Positions 24,246-33,100 of a stretch of 46,436 bases of DNA are shown here, one piece after another. The number at the start of each line of letters is the position of its first letter. Positions within the stretch are counted from its first letter, which is position 1. The stretch covers positions 16,404 through 62,839 of the forward strand of contig JAQULR010000001.1 of NCBI GenBank assembly GCA_028749205.1, written 5' to 3'. Below the pieces are notes generated by a model. The model did not search any database, was not told where the DNA came from, and was given only the letters and a program-made list of their open reading frames with translations. Origin of the DNA: Acidobacteriota bacterium. Its GTDB lineage: Bacteria > Acidobacteriota > Aminicenantia > Aminicenantales > Saccharicenantaceae. The position numbers and the translations under genes are program-made.

Positions 24246-25618
24246 TTCCCCACGCAGAACCGCTTAAAAATCCCTTCCAAGACTTCCTGACTCTTGATTT
24301 CGCCCGTCAACTGACCTAAAGGAGTAAGGGCCCCTCTTATCTCTTCCACTACAATCTCGCCGCCATACCCGCTCTCAACCATTCCAAGAGCTTTGGCTAG
24401 AGGTTCTTTCATTTTCTCTAAAAGAATTTTCTGGTGCTCATGAAGTATTATTTCTTCCTGCTTCGCCTGATCAGGAGAAAAAGTTGTTAGCATCTGCCTT
24501 TTGAGTTCATCCAGGTTGGTTCCTCGTAAGGCCGAGATTTTAACCACCGGAGTATCAGGGCAGAATTCTATCATTCTATTCCAATCTATTTCTGGCTTAA
24601 GGTCGCATTTATTAAAAACTAACACCTTTTTCTTATTCTTAAATCTTTCGAGAAGATTTAAATCCTGGAGGTCTTCTTTTCTTGAAACATCCAGAATCAG
24701 GAGAAGACCGTCAGCCTCCTCAGCCACCTTTTGGCTCCTTTTTATCCCTTCTTCTTCTACTGGATGTTCGGTCAGGCCAAAACCAGCCATATCGACCAGT
24801 CTCATCAGGACTCCGTCAACCTGGATATTTTCCCTGATGTAATCTCTGGTAGTTCCCGGGTGGGGCGTAACTATAGATCTCTCTTCTTCCAGTAAAGCAT
24901 TGAACAGGGTAGATTTACCGACATTAGTTTTTCCCAGAAGGGCCACCGTTAATCCTTCCATCATGACTCGCCCTTGCTCATAACTTTTGATGAGCTTTTC
25001 CAGACATTTTAACAGATCATTTAATAAACCTTTGATCGTCTCAGGCTGTAAGCCATGATCTTCATCTGGAAATTCAAGGCTGGTTTCCAAAAGGGATAGT
25101 AATTCTACCAGTTTGTCTCTTGTCGAGAAAATTTTTCGGGACAAACTGCCTTGAAGCTGATTAAAAGAAACTTTGGCCTGGTCAAGGGTTGAAGCTCTTA
25201 TCAGGTCATTTATAGCTTCAACCTGGATAATATCAAGTCGACCATTTAGGTAGGCTCTCAAAGTAAATTCACCTGGACGAGCCAGCCTGGCACCCGCTTT
25301 TATTCCTAATCTTACCGCCTCGGCCAGGAGAACAGGAGAGCCATGAAGATTTATTTCTACAACCTCTTCTCTGGTGTAAGACTTTAAGGCAGGAAAGTAG
25401 CAGAAATAACCGGCATCGAGAGTTTCCTGTCTTTCGAAATCAAGAAGATATCCAAAGCAGAGGGTACCAGGACGCTTTTCAGGTGCTAAGCCCTTGATAG
25501 CGAATATTTTTTGAGCAATCGACAAAGCTTCTGACCCACTAAGCCTGACAATACCAATGCCTCCCGGCCCCGGAGGAGTAGAAACGGCAATAATAGTATC
25601 TTCAAGAGTTTGAATCAT
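24242..25618 (-). CDS. mnmE: tRNA modification GTPase MnmE (TrmE)
   Basis: This 458-residue protein acts with MnmG on the wobble uridine. The N-terminal tetrahydrofolate-binding domain starts [22 protein letters not shown] helical domain follows, carrying the inserted G domain: G1 [10 protein letters not shown]2 [10 protein letters not shown]3 DMAGF (most homologues have DTAG) and G4 NKCD. The C-terminal CVGK motif is required for catalysis. A 283-bp gap separates it from jag upstream, so it may have its own promoter, although I see no strong one. Confidence 0.95.
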   Translation of the reverse strand: MIQTLEDTIIAVSTPPGPGGIGIVRLSGSEALSIAQKIFAIKGLAPEKRPGTLCFGYLLDFERQETLDAGYFCYFPALKSYTREEVVEINLHGSPVLLAEAVRLGIKAGARLARPGEFTLRAYLNGRLDIIQVEAINDLIRASTLDQAKVSFNQLQGSLSRKIFSTRDKLVELLSLLETSLEFPDEDHGLQPETIKGLLNDLLKCLEKLIKSYEQGRVMMEGLTVALLGKTNVGKSTLFNALLEEERSIVTPHPGTTRDYIRENIQVDGVLMRLVDMAGFGLTEHPVEEEGIKRSQKVAEEADGLLLILDVSRKEDLQDLNLLERFKNKKKVLVFNKCDLKPEIDWNRMIEFCPDTPVVKISALRGTNLDELKRQMLTTFSPDQAKQEEIILHEHQKILLEKMKEPLAKALGMVESGYGGEIVVEEIRGALTPLGQLTGEIKSQEVLEGIFKRFCVGK

Positions 25619-25901
25619 GCCATAATTTTAGCTTTTGACAGAACGATAGTAAAGGCTCGGCCGGCCAAGGTCCTGGCTTCTCTATCAATTTTCGCTTCTC
25701 TAATTTCAGATGTTTCTGATAATAATCTTCTGGTTAACAAAAAAGTCCAATTGGCCTTGATTAATAGCGAATAATACAAGTCAGAAATACTTTCACCCTG
25801 GAATGTCTGTCAACAGTAAAAAGTACTTACTGGTGGCTCGGCTGGGATTTGAGACAATCTTCTAAAACCGGTTTCTGTCTTGCTGTTTTTGCCTGACTAT
25901 T

Positions 25902-26579
25902 CTAATCAGCAAAATGGCGTTTTTTCTGGCTATCATTCTGAACCGGGAAAACCCTAACCTTTTTTAAGAAGCCTTCGCCCAGGCTTTCGGTGGTCAAACC
26001 AGATAGTTTGTTCACCGCAATATGGATGATTCGTCTTTCATATGGGTTCATAAGATCTAGAACTTCTTCCTGTCCAGTTTCTTTGACTTTCTGAGCTACC
26101 TCCAGGGCTAAGGCTTTAAGCCTTTTTTCTTTTCGGCTTCTGAAGAACTCGCAATCTGCCTGGACTTTCTTCGTTGAAATTTTGTTGAGCAGGTGCTGTA
26201 TGGCCAGTAACAGAGCCCCTTCATTCTTTAGCAGCAGTGACCGGTCCTCACCGTCAAAAATTACATAAACCAACTGATCTCTTTTTTTTATCTGGTAGCT
26301 CAAGTCCAGAGGAAAAACTTTCATCAGGTTGCTTAAGAAATTGGCCACCTGATCTTCTTCTTCTTTATTTTTTGGCCAGGCTCTTATGACAATTTCTTTA
26401 TTCTTCAGACCAAAAAGCTTGGTTTTCTCAGTAACAATCTCGTAGTTGAACTGCTCCCGAGGAAGCTTTAAGACATGCTCTGCCAGGCTAAGAACGTCCT
26501 CAAGGCTTCTGCCCTTAAATTCTTTTTTATCAATTAGTTGATTGTTAGTGGGCTGATTATCTTTTTCTTCTTTTTCCAT
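25902..26579 (-). CDS. jag: Jag/KhpB RNA-binding protein
   Basis: This 225-residue protein has the usual domains: Jag-N (about 18-70, EFKGRSLEDVLSLAEHVL, KLFGLKNKEIVI), a KH-type region (about 85-150) and a C-terminal R3H domain (about 150-215, MNPYERRIIHIAVNKL). Family members bind RNA and affect envelope growth and division. The KH loop is unusual: where homologues have GxxG (as in LIGRRG), this reads LLKNEG, so the first glycine is lost. The gene overlaps the end of yidC by 23 bp, matching the conserved yidC-jag pairing. Confidence 0.88.
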   Translation of the reverse strand: MEKEEKDNQPTNNQLIDKKEFKGRSLEDVLSLAEHVLKLPREQFNYEIVTEKTKLFGLKNKEIVIRAWPKNKEEEDQVANFLSNLMKVFPLDLSYQIKKRDQLVYVIFDGEDRSLLLKNEGALLLAIQHLLNKISTKKVQADCEFFRSRKEKRLKALALEVAQKVKETGQEEVLDLMNPYERRIIHIAVNKLSGLTTESLGEGFLKKVRVFPVQNDSQKKRHFAD

Positions 26580-28269
26580 TTTCCCTATTTCTCTCCCTCT
26601 TGCGAGCCATCATCCGGTTCATAATGGCCTGCTGAGCTATCTGCAAAACATTATTAGTTAACCAATAAAGGACCAGTCCCGCCTGAAAATTCATGAAGAA
26701 AATTGTAAAAATAAATGGCATTAACAACATCATTTTTTGCTGGGCCGGTTCAGCTGTCGACGGGGTCATTTTTTGAGAAATAAACTGACTGATTCCCATC
26801 AAAATTGGGGTTATGTAATAAGGATCCTTAACCGACAGGTCCCTGATCCATAAAATAAAAGGGCTGTGCCGTAATTCTACAGAAACCACCAGCATTCTGA
26901 AAAAACCCCAAAAGATAGGAAGTTGAATTAACAGAGGCAAGCAGCCACCAGCTGGATTGATACCATGCTCCTTATAAATCCTCATCATCTCTTCGTTCAT
27001 TTTTCGTCTCTGCTCAGGATCCTGTTTAACCTTCTTGTATTTTTTTTGTAAGGCTTTTATCTTGGGCTGGATTTCTTGCATCTTGGCCATAGATTTGGTC
27101 GAGCTATAGGTTAACGGGAATAAGATAATTTTTATAATTATGGTCATAATGATTATAGCTAGACCCCAGTTGGGTACCAGACTATAGAAATACCTGGTAG
27201 CTACCAGAAAGATTTCAGCAATGAAACCGAAAAAACCGAAATCTATTATTTTTTTGGTGTCATGTCCGTAGGCCATTAACCTATGGCGTTCTTTTGGTCC
27301 TAAGTAAGCCTCCTGAGGCTCACTTACTGCCAGATAAAAATACGGCAAGACTGCTATTTTGCCGTTGGCCTGAGGTTCGCTGACTTCTGTTTTAAAAGCA
27401 AAAGCCTGGCTCTGAAGCGGGTCCAGAAGGAAAAGGGCAGTAAAGTAATTTTCCTCATAGGCCGCCCAATCTAAACCAAGATAATGGACTGCTTCGTTTT
27501 CTAAGGCGATCTTCTTTTCCTTAAGCCTGGTTACCTTCTTATCCCGGTTAGACAAAAAAGCTGCCCCACGGTTGGCACTGAATTTTTGCTTCAATTCTTC
27601 CTGACTTAAGGTGCCGATACCAGGGCCCCAGAGGTAAACAGGCTCAATTTCTTTTCCGGCAATTTCCAGACTGGTGTTTATCTTAAAATTGTAATCACTA
27701 CCGTTGAAAATGAACTGTTTACGAATTTTTATAGTATTCCCATCAGAATACTCGAATTCCAACCTGGCCGTGTCATTTTCACCTAAAGTTCGCCGGTCAG
27801 CCTCTACTTTATAAAGAGCCTCGTTGGCTCTTTCCATTAATCCGGAGTCGTCCAGCTTAAGAGCTAAAGGATAAAGGCCAAACTTCCCGGCATTATCCGG
27901 GACCAGATCAAGGAGTTGCACTTCTGGATCATTTTTGTCAGGCAATTTCTTCAAGTGTTCTTTCAATTTCCAGCTCTTGAGCACAGCCCCACGGTTGCTC
28001 CAGACCGCAGTATATAGAGGGGTGTCAATGGTGATTTCCTGCTCTCTTTCAGCAGTTACGGCCTCAGTCGGGGCGGGTAATTTATCTCCTCCGATTTCAG
28101 CCTCAGCCACGGATGCATCTAACCTGTCTTGTTCTGCCTGAATTTTCTCAACTTCTGGTGGCTGTTGAGGAACCACCTGTTCTGATTGCGGCGGTTTGAC
28201 AAAAACCAGCTGATAAAGAAACAGAACCAAAAAAGACAGGACAATGGCCAGAATCAGTCTTTTTTCCAT
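26557..28269 (-). CDS. yidC: membrane protein insertase YidC
   Basis: YidC inserts and folds inner-membrane proteins with or without Sec. The 570-residue length, an N-terminal membrane segment (about 4-22) and a large periplasmic beta-domain (about 60-340) mark the Gram-negative type. The conserved core has NWGLAIIIMTIIIKIILFPLTYSSTKSMAKMQEIQPKI with its hydrophilic-groove arginine equivalent nearby, then GGCLPLLIQLPIFWGFF and the last helices. A strongly basic tail (RKRERNRENGKRRKR) probably contacts ribosomes. AGAGGAGATT lies before the ATG. Confidence 0.96.
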   Translation of the reverse strand: MEKRLILAIVLSFLVLFLYQLVFVKPPQSEQVVPQQPPEVEKIQAEQDRLDASVAEAEIGGDKLPAPTEAVTAEREQEITIDTPLYTAVWSNRGAVLKSWKLKEHLKKLPDKNDPEVQLLDLVPDNAGKFGLYPLALKLDDSGLMERANEALYKVEADRRTLGENDTARLEFEYSDGNTIKIRKQFIFNGSDYNFKINTSLEIAGKEIEPVYLWGPGIGTLSQEELKQKFSANRGAAFLSNRDKKVTRLKEKKIALENEAVHYLGLDWAAYEENYFTALFLLDPLQSQAFAFKTEVSEPQANGKIAVLPYFYLAVSEPQEAYLGPKERHRLMAYGHDTKKIIDFGFFGFIAEIFLVATRYFYSLVPNWGLAIIIMTIIIKIILFPLTYSSTKSMAKMQEIQPKIKALQKKYKKVKQDPEQRRKMNEEMMRIYKEHGINPAGGCLPLLIQLPIFWGFFRMLVVSVELRHSPFILWIRDLSVKDPYYITPILMGISQFISQKMTPSTAEPAQQKMMLLMPFIFTIFFMNFQAGLVLYWLTNNVLQIAQQAIMNRMMARKRERNRENGKRRKR

Positions 28270-28278
28270 AATCTCCTC

Positions 28279-28488
28279 TTAAGGAACAGGGTCAATGCCT
28301 CCCTCGTTAAGCGGATGACATCTCAATATTCTTTTCCCTCCGAGCCAGCTACCTTTTATCAGCCCATATCTTTGAATGGCCTCATAGGTATAGTCTGAAC
28401 AGCTGGGATAATACCTACAGTGATGGCCAAGCAGCGGTGACAGTAAGAGCTGATAGGCCCTGATCAGCCCAAGGGCAATGTATTTCAT
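28279..28488 (-). CDS. yidD: YidD membrane insertion efficiency factor
   Basis: This 69-residue protein matches the YidD family: [14 protein letters not shown], the cysteine motif [17 protein letters not shown] and [14 protein letters not shown]-like residues ending GGIDPVP. It assists YidC at the inner membrane. The longest frame starts 11 codons earlier (28521), but GGAG precedes ATG 28488 at a good distance, and 69 residues is the usual family size. It lies between rnpA and yidC, its conserved place. Confidence 0.92.
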   Translation of the reverse strand: MKYIALGLIRAYQLLLSPLLGHHCRYYPSCSDYTYEAIQRYGLIKGSWLGGKRILRCHPLNEGGIDPVP

Positions 28489-28510
28489 TAAAACTCCGTC
28501 TTTCTTAAAA

Positions 28511-28852
28511 CTATAAATCAAGCCTGCTGATCATTGATTTGTATTCCGCTTGCAATTCCTCCCAAGACAGCTTGGGGATTTCTTTCTGAGCAATAAATAT
28601 CAGATCACAAGGCTGCCTCAGCAAATGCTTATTCCTCCGGAAAAGCTCTTTGAATCTTCTTTTAATTCTATTCCTGACAGTGGCTTTCCCAATTTTTTTA
28701 CTTACCACAACAGCCATTCTAGAATACTCCAGGCCGTTTGGTTGAAAGACCAGGTGGAAATACCTACTCTTTAACCGGCGCCCCCGCCTGTATAATTCAG
28801 TAAAATCTTTCTGTTTTCGGATTCTTTCAATCGGTCTCAGGCGTTCATCCAT
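28511..28852 (-). CDS. rnpA: ribonuclease P protein component
   Basis: RnpA assists the RNase P RNA in trimming tRNA 5' ends. The 113-residue protein is basic and has the family's [21 protein letters not shown] strand and the RNR helix [23 protein letters not shown]. The ATG at 28852 overlaps the rpmH stop (TGATG). A TTG one codon earlier is less likely. Confidence 0.95.
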   Translation of the reverse strand: MDERLRPIERIRKQKDFTELYRRGRRLKSRYFHLVFQPNGLEYSRMAVVVSKKIGKATVRNRIKRRFKELFRRNKHLLRQPCDLIFIAQKEIPKLSWEELQAEYKSMISRLDL

Positions 28853-28986
28853 CAAACCGCAAGTCTCTTGCGCCCTTTAGCCCTTCGATTCTTAATAACT
28901 TTCTGGCCGCCTTTGCTACTCATCCTGACTAGGAAGCCATGTGTTTTTTTTCTCTTTCGGTTATTCGGTTGAAAAGTTCTCTTCAT
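28852..28986 (-). CDS. rpmH: 50S ribosomal protein L34
   Basis: This 44-residue protein is clearly L34: [19 protein letters not shown], then [23 protein letters not shown]. It is shorter than the length cut-off of many ORF scans. It heads the rpmH-rnpA-yidD-yidC-jag operon. The ribosome-binding site is poor (GAG about 10 nt upstream). No dnaA lies upstream; the divergent carD gene occupies that place. Confidence 0.97.
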   Translation of the reverse strand: MKRTFQPNNRKRKKTHGFLVRMSSKGGQKVIKNRRAKGRKRLAV

Positions 28987-29017
28987 TTTCGCTACTCGCT
29001 ACTTGATTTAAGGTTGT

Positions 29018-29047
29018 ATCTTAAACGAAGACAAGCAGTTCTGTCAA
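29018..29047 (-). promoter_or_regulatory. promoter of the rpmH operon
   Basis: On the minus strand, TTGACA (29047-29042), an 18-bp spacer and TAAGAT (29023-29018) precede rpmH by about 31 nt. The -35 is perfect and the -10 matches at 4 of 6. Confidence 0.55.
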
Positions 29048-29130
29048 GTTCCCGGAGCCCTAAATTATTTTCTTATTTCTAAGCCGACTTATCCCTCTCG
29101 AGACAGATTATTTCAAAAGGCGAGTTTGGT

Positions 29131-29159
29131 TTGACTATAAAGATAATATAGACTATAAT
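29131..29159 (+). promoter_or_regulatory. carD promoter predicting a leaderless mRNA
   Basis: TTGACT (29131-29136), exactly 17 bp and TATAAT (29154-29159) are near consensus. A start site 7 nt past the -10 falls at 29166 (G), 3 nt before the carD ATG (29169), leaving no room for a ribosome-binding site. Confidence 0.7.
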
Positions 29160-29168
29160 TTATAAGAA

Positions 29169-29687
29169 ATGGATTCCCTAAAAATTGGTGACAAGGTCAT
29201 CTATCCCACCCAGGGACTCGGAATTATAGAAAATATTCAAGAAGAATCATTCGATGGACAAGCGTTCCATACTTTCTATATCCGTCTTCTGAACAGCAAT
29301 ACTCTAGTCGTTATCCCGAGCAACTCAGCGGCTGAGATTGGTTTAAGAAGGCCTACCTCCCAGAAGGCTGTAAATAAATTTTTCCACTTCCTAAAGACTT
29401 GTCCTGTGGATATAGGTAGTGACTGGAAAGAACGTTACAAAGAAAATATAGATTTGATGAGATCCGGCCAGCTCGAAGATATGGGAATGGTGTATAAAAC
29501 CTTGTTCCTTCTCAGTCAGACCAAGTCTTTGTCTTTTCGGGAAAAGAAGATGCTGGAAAAATGTCGAGAACTAATAATTACCGAATTGGCGGTTTCCTCC
29601 GGCACAGCTCCTGAGAAAATCAGCTCCAAACTGGACAGTTGCCTGGCAGTCTGTCTTAAAGAGCTGAAGCTCGATTCTGACCTGTGA
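29169..29687 (+). CDS. carD: CarD/CdnL-family RNA polymerase-binding transcription factor
   Basis: This 172-residue protein has the N-terminal Tudor-like RNAP-interaction domain (about 1-60: IGDKVIYPTQGLGIIENIQE and FYIRLLNSNTLVVIPSN) and a C-terminal all-helical DNA-contact domain (YKENIDLMRSGQLEDMGMVYKTLFLLS, LSFREKKMLEKCRELIITELA). CarD stabilises open complexes, especially at rRNA promoters. It has no Shine-Dalgarno, and its promoter abuts the ATG, so the message is probably leaderless. A CNNM/CorC-type gene starts 10 bp after its stop. Confidence 0.92.
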   Translation: MDSLKIGDKVIYPTQGLGIIENIQEESFDGQAFHTFYIRLLNSNTLVVIPSNSAAEIGLRRPTSQKAVNKFFHFLKTCPVDIGSDWKERYKENIDLMRSGQLEDMGMVYKTLFLLSQTKSLSFREKKMLEKCRELIITELAVSSGTAPEKISSKLDSCLAVCLKELKLDSDL

Positions 29688-29697
29688 TTTTTCTTAA

Positions 29698-30963
29698 ATG
29701 TTAACTGAATTAGGTCTGTTTCTACTGTTCCTAGTATTAAGCGCTTTTTTTTCTTCATCAGAAACTGCCTTCATTTCTGTAAATCCTTTCACTCTGGAAT
29801 ATCTGGAAAAAAAGGGCTCTGAAAAAGCCAGATTGATTCGCACCACCTTGAATAGGCTGAGTGAATTGCTATCAGCTATCCTGATAGGGAATAATCTGGT
29901 AAATGTGGCGGCGGCTTCCATCGCCACTTCCATTTTTATGAAGCTGACCCCAGATCCTAACCAGGCCGTCCTGATAGCTACTCTAGTCACCACGCTTTTT
30001 CTCCTGGTATTTGGCGAAATCATTCCCAAGACTATCTCTGCCTTCCGTCCGCTTAAAGTCGTCTCCCTCTACATATATCCCATCCGGTTGATTTATTTTC
30101 TCTTTTATCCTCTAACCAGACTTTTTGCCTTGCTAACCAACCTATTCATTCCTCCAGAAGAACAGAGACGCCAGGCCTTTACCCCTCATCTGAGTGAAGA
30201 AGAAATCAAACTTATTATCACCTCTGGAGCTAAAGGCATGTCCCGCCTGCGCAAGAAAATGCTGGCTGGAATCCTCGACCTTAACCAGAGACCGATTAAA
30301 GAAATAATGATTCCCCGAACCCAGGTCAAAGCTCTTGACATTAAGGCTACTCTGCCCGAAATACTGAAAACTGCTCAGGACAGCGGTTTTTCGCGATATC
30401 CAGTGTACCGCGAAACTATTGACAACATCGAAGGGGTCCTTCACATCAAAGATATTCTTCCTTTTCTCGATTCCAGACAAGAATTTCACTTGACCAGCTT
30501 GTTGCGTAAACCAATTTTCGTGCCAGAACTAGCCAGTATCGAAAAAGTCCTACTCCAGATGCAGGAAAAAGCCAACCATCTGGCCTTAGTGGTTGATGAG
30601 TTCGGAAATTTTGAAGGGATAGTCAGTCTGGAAGATATCCTGGAAGAAATTGTCGGTGACATCAGGGATGAATACGACCGAAAAACTGAAGAATGGTTTC
30701 AGCAGGTCGGTGAAAACGAATACATAATTAAGGGCTCAGCTTCGATTAAAGAAATAAATGAAACTCTTAACCTGAGCATACCAGAGAGAAAAGACTACAC
30801 AACTCTGGCCGGGCTTTTTTTGTACCATTACGGACACTTGCCGGCAGAAAAAGCTTCCATTAAGATAAAATCGCTCCAATTCACTGTAGAAAAAATGAAT
30901 CGCCGGCACTTGAGCCTCATCAGGATTAAGGTCTTGGCTCCAGAAAAACCAGAGGCTGTTTGA
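29698..30963 (+). CDS. CNNM/CorC (hemolysin C)-type membrane transporter with CBS pair
   Basis: This 421-residue protein has an N-terminal DUF21/CNNM membrane domain (about 1-170, starting with LFLLFLVLSAFFSSSETAFIS, whose SSSETA is the family hallmark, then LIGNNLVNVAAASIAT and FGEIIPKT). A CBS pair follows (about 195-320: IMIPRTQVKALD, VVDEFGNFEGIVSLEDILEEIVGDI), then a C-terminal CorC/HlyC domain. These proteins are linked to magnesium or cobalt efflux. There is almost no ribosome-binding site in the 10-bp gap after carD, so translation may be coupled. The stop overlaps smpB (TGATG). Confidence 0.92.
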   Translation: MLTELGLFLLFLVLSAFFSSSETAFISVNPFTLEYLEKKGSEKARLIRTTLNRLSELLSAILIGNNLVNVAAASIATSIFMKLTPDPNQAVLIATLVTTLFLLVFGEIIPKTISAFRPLKVVSLYIYPIRLIYFLFYPLTRLFALLTNLFIPPEEQRRQAFTPHLSEEEIKLIITSGAKGMSRLRKKMLAGILDLNQRPIKEIMIPRTQVKALDIKATLPEILKTAQDSGFSRYPVYRETIDNIEGVLHIKDILPFLDSRQEFHLTSLLRKPIFVPELASIEKVLLQMQEKANHLALVVDEFGNFEGIVSLEDILEEIVGDIRDEYDRKTEEWFQQVGENEYIIKGSASIKEINETLNLSIPERKDYTTLAGLFLYHYGHLPAEKASIKIKSLQFTVEKMNRRHLSLIRIKVLAPEKPEAV

Positions 30964-31415
30964 TGAAAATAGTAGCTACCAACAAGAACGCTTATTATAA
31001 CTACCAAATACTTGAAACTGTGGAGGCTGGATTAGCCCTCACTGGAAGTGAAGTCAAGTCAATTAGAGAAGGCCGGATAAGCCTGAAGGAGAGCTATGCT
31101 GAGTTTAAAGGCAGAGAGCTATTTTTGATAGACTGCAACATCAGTCCATATCATGCTGCCAATGTCTTCAATCATGAACCCACCCGACCCCGGAAACTTC
31201 TTCTTCACCGCAGAGAGCTAAAACGGCTGGCCGGAAAAGTGCAAGAACGAGGGTTTACTCTCATCCCAACTAAAGTATATCTGAACGACCGTGGTTATAT
31301 AAAAATAGAGCTAGCCTTAGCCCGCGGTAAAAAGACTTATGAAAAACGCCAAGAAATTAAAAAACGTGAGGTTGAAAGAGAAATAAGGAGTGAAATAAAA
31401 AAACGCCTACGCTAA
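30963..31415 (+). CDS. smpB: SsrA-binding protein SmpB
   Basis: SmpB binds tmRNA and is needed for trans-translation on stalled ribosomes. The 150-residue protein has NKNAYYNYQILETVEAGLALTGSEVKSIREG, the DCNISPYHAAN strand, LLLHRRELKRLAGKVQERG and the basic C-terminal tail (KKTYEKRQEIKKREVEREI) that enters the decoding centre. ATG 30963 overlaps the previous stop, with AGAGG 7 nt upstream; a TTG one codon earlier is less likely. No ssrA gene is seen nearby. Confidence 0.96.
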   Translation: MKIVATNKNAYYNYQILETVEAGLALTGSEVKSIREGRISLKESYAEFKGRELFLIDCNISPYHAANVFNHEPTRPRKLLLHRRELKRLAGKVQERGFTLIPTKVYLNDRGYIKIELALARGKKTYEKRQEIKKREVEREIRSEIKKRLR

Positions 31416-31429
31416 CTATTCCGAGTTAT

Positions 31430-32419
31430 CTATAAAGTGAGCTTGTCCTGCTTTGTTTTGGTCTTAGTCAGCTTCCAGGCCAGCCAGAGAGCTTCCTTAA
31501 AACTCTCGGGCCTGGCCAGACCTTTGCCCGCCAGATCAAAAGCCGTCCCATGATCGGGAGAGGTGCGAACAAAAGGCAAACCCAAGGTCAGGTTGACTCC
31601 CGTTTCAAAAGATACCAACTTGAAGGGGATAAGCGCCTGGTCATGATATAGGGCTACGGCCATCGTCTCTGGTTTATCAAGAACTTTATGAAAAATAGTA
31701 TCAGCCGGAAAAGGACCTGATATCTTCAGGCCACTGGAGCGAGCTGCTGTCACTGCGGGCAGGATTTCTTCTTCTTCCTCCAAGCCAATTGAGCCTTTTT
31801 CTCCAGCATGAGGATTCAAACCGCAAACCAGTAGCTCTTCGATTCCCAAATTACAGCGCCTGAGCTGCCTCTCTAGATTAAGAAAAAATTTCAGCAGTAG
31901 CTTCTTTTTTATCCGGGCTAAGGCTTCTTTCATGGGCACATGATGCGTATACAGGGCCAGACGCAGCCTCCTGGACCAAAAACTCATGATGGCCTCAGGA
32001 AAAAGATGCTCCAGATATTCTGTATGACCGCGAAATTTAATTCCAGCCAACTGCCAGCTAATTTTAGAAATGGGGGCAGTTACCAGCGCTTGGATCTCAC
32101 CTTTTATGGCAGACTCAACAGCTGCTTTAAAAAAAGAAAAAGAAGCCAAGCCAGACTCAGCAGCTGGAGAGCCAACCTCTATCCTGTCCAAGGGTTTTCC
32201 AATTTCCCGGAGAATGAGGTCTTTTTCCGTAGGATTATTTATCAACCAGCCAGCGGGCAGCTTCAGTAATTCTGACCTTTCAAGAAGGATCCTTTTCTGG
32301 CCGAAGATTATGAATTTAGCTTCGGGCAACCAGTTAGGGTTTTGAAAAAGCCTCAGGATAATTTCTGCTCCAACCCCAGACGGATCGCCCAGAGTCAGGC
32401 CAATTACCGGAAGGCTCAT
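31430..32419 (-). CDS. pdxA: 4-hydroxythreonine-4-phosphate dehydrogenase
   Basis: PdxA oxidises 4-phosphohydroxy-L-threonine in DXP-dependent vitamin B6 synthesis. The 329-residue protein starts PVIGLTLGDPSGVGAEIIL and has the metal-binding histidine segments FRGHTEYLEHLF, VCGLNPHAGEKGSIG and ALYHDQALIPFK, with SPDHGTAFDLAGKG near the end. Its ATG overlaps the stop of the Hfq-like gene (ATGA), so the two share an mRNA. It converges on smpB with 14 bp between stops. No pdxJ is in the window. Confidence 0.95.
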   Translation of the reverse strand: MSLPVIGLTLGDPSGVGAEIILRLFQNPNWLPEAKFIIFGQKRILLERSELLKLPAGWLINNPTEKDLILREIGKPLDRIEVGSPAAESGLASFSFFKAAVESAIKGEIQALVTAPISKISWQLAGIKFRGHTEYLEHLFPEAIMSFWSRRLRLALYTHHVPMKEALARIKKKLLLKFFLNLERQLRRCNLGIEELLVCGLNPHAGEKGSIGLEEEEEILPAVTAARSSGLKISGPFPADTIFHKVLDKPETMAVALYHDQALIPFKLVSFETGVNLTLGLPFVRTSPDHGTAFDLAGKGLARPESFKEALWLAWKLTKTKTKQDKLTL

Positions 32420-32805
32420 TTGCTCTTTCTTGCTTCTGCGGCCGGAGTTTTTTCTGCCTTGCCTGAAGAACCCGAGGCTCCCGGGTTCTCAGACTTTTCT
32501 TCTTGTTCCAGCTTGTAAAGGTATTTTACCTGGCGCTTATAGATGAGCAGGTTGGGAGCTTTTTCCCGGTTCAGCTTGAAACAGTTGCGATCGTACCACT
32601 CAATATATCCTGTCACCCGCTCGCCATCAGCCAGGGCTACCACCATTCGGGTCTTTTTGTTCATCTGCTTTAGGAAGTAATAATTTTCAGCATGGGTATC
32701 AGTTGGAGGCGTCATTCTTTTCTTGGCGGCTTCCTTTTCCCTGGCTTCTTTGGTCATCTTTTCCTTAACCTCAGAAAGATTAGGCCGGATTAGCTTTCTT
32801 TGCAT
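32416..32805 (-). CDS. Hfq-like Sm-fold RNA-binding protein with long basic N-terminal extension
   Basis: The 129-residue product has a central Sm-like segment (about 46-98). NYYFLKQMNKKTRMVVALAD and GERVTGYIEWYDRNCFKL resemble Hfq's Sm1 motif; LLIYKRQVKYLYKL resembles the Sm2 YKHAI-type strand. Hfq is normally 70-100 residues; here a 40-residue charged N-terminus (lysine, arginine and glutamate rich) and a disordered acidic or Ala/Ser tail flank the core. A role as an sRNA chaperone is inferred from the fold pattern. The longest frame starts at 32880, but GAGGG before ATG 32805 decides the start. The promoter is at 32852-32880; pdxA follows with a 4-bp overlap. Confidence 0.7.
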   Translation of the reverse strand: MQRKLIRPNLSEVKEKMTKEAREKEAAKKRMTPPTDTHAENYYFLKQMNKKTRMVVALADGERVTGYIEWYDRNCFKLNREKAPNLLIYKRQVKYLYKLEQEEKSENPGASGSSGKAEKTPAAEARKSK

Positions 32806-32851
32806 TAGTACCCTCGCTTTATGAGAAGAGCTATATTTTAGAATTAGAAAG

Positions 32852-32880
32852 AGTATAACACCTGAGGGGGAAAAATGCAA
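32852..32880 (-). promoter_or_regulatory. promoter of the hfq-like/pdxA operon
   Basis: On the minus strand, TTGCAT (32880-32875), a 17-bp spacer and TATACT (32857-32852). The leader would be about 40 nt with GAGGG near its end. Confidence 0.55.
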
Positions 32881-33100
32881 TAAATCTGGTTTACCCCAAA
32901 TTCACCGCCTAAATATTTTGGATATTAATTTTTCAGTTTTTCAACGGAAATTTCAGATGGTTTATTTCTCCTTAGCTATCTGTAATAGGATTTCAGGCTT
33001 AATGAAGTCCTTTTCCCCTGAAACCAGCTACTCGAGGCAGTCTTCCCCCTTTCCTCCCTTAACCCGGAGCTAAGTTCTCCTCTCTTATCCTGCTGGGACA

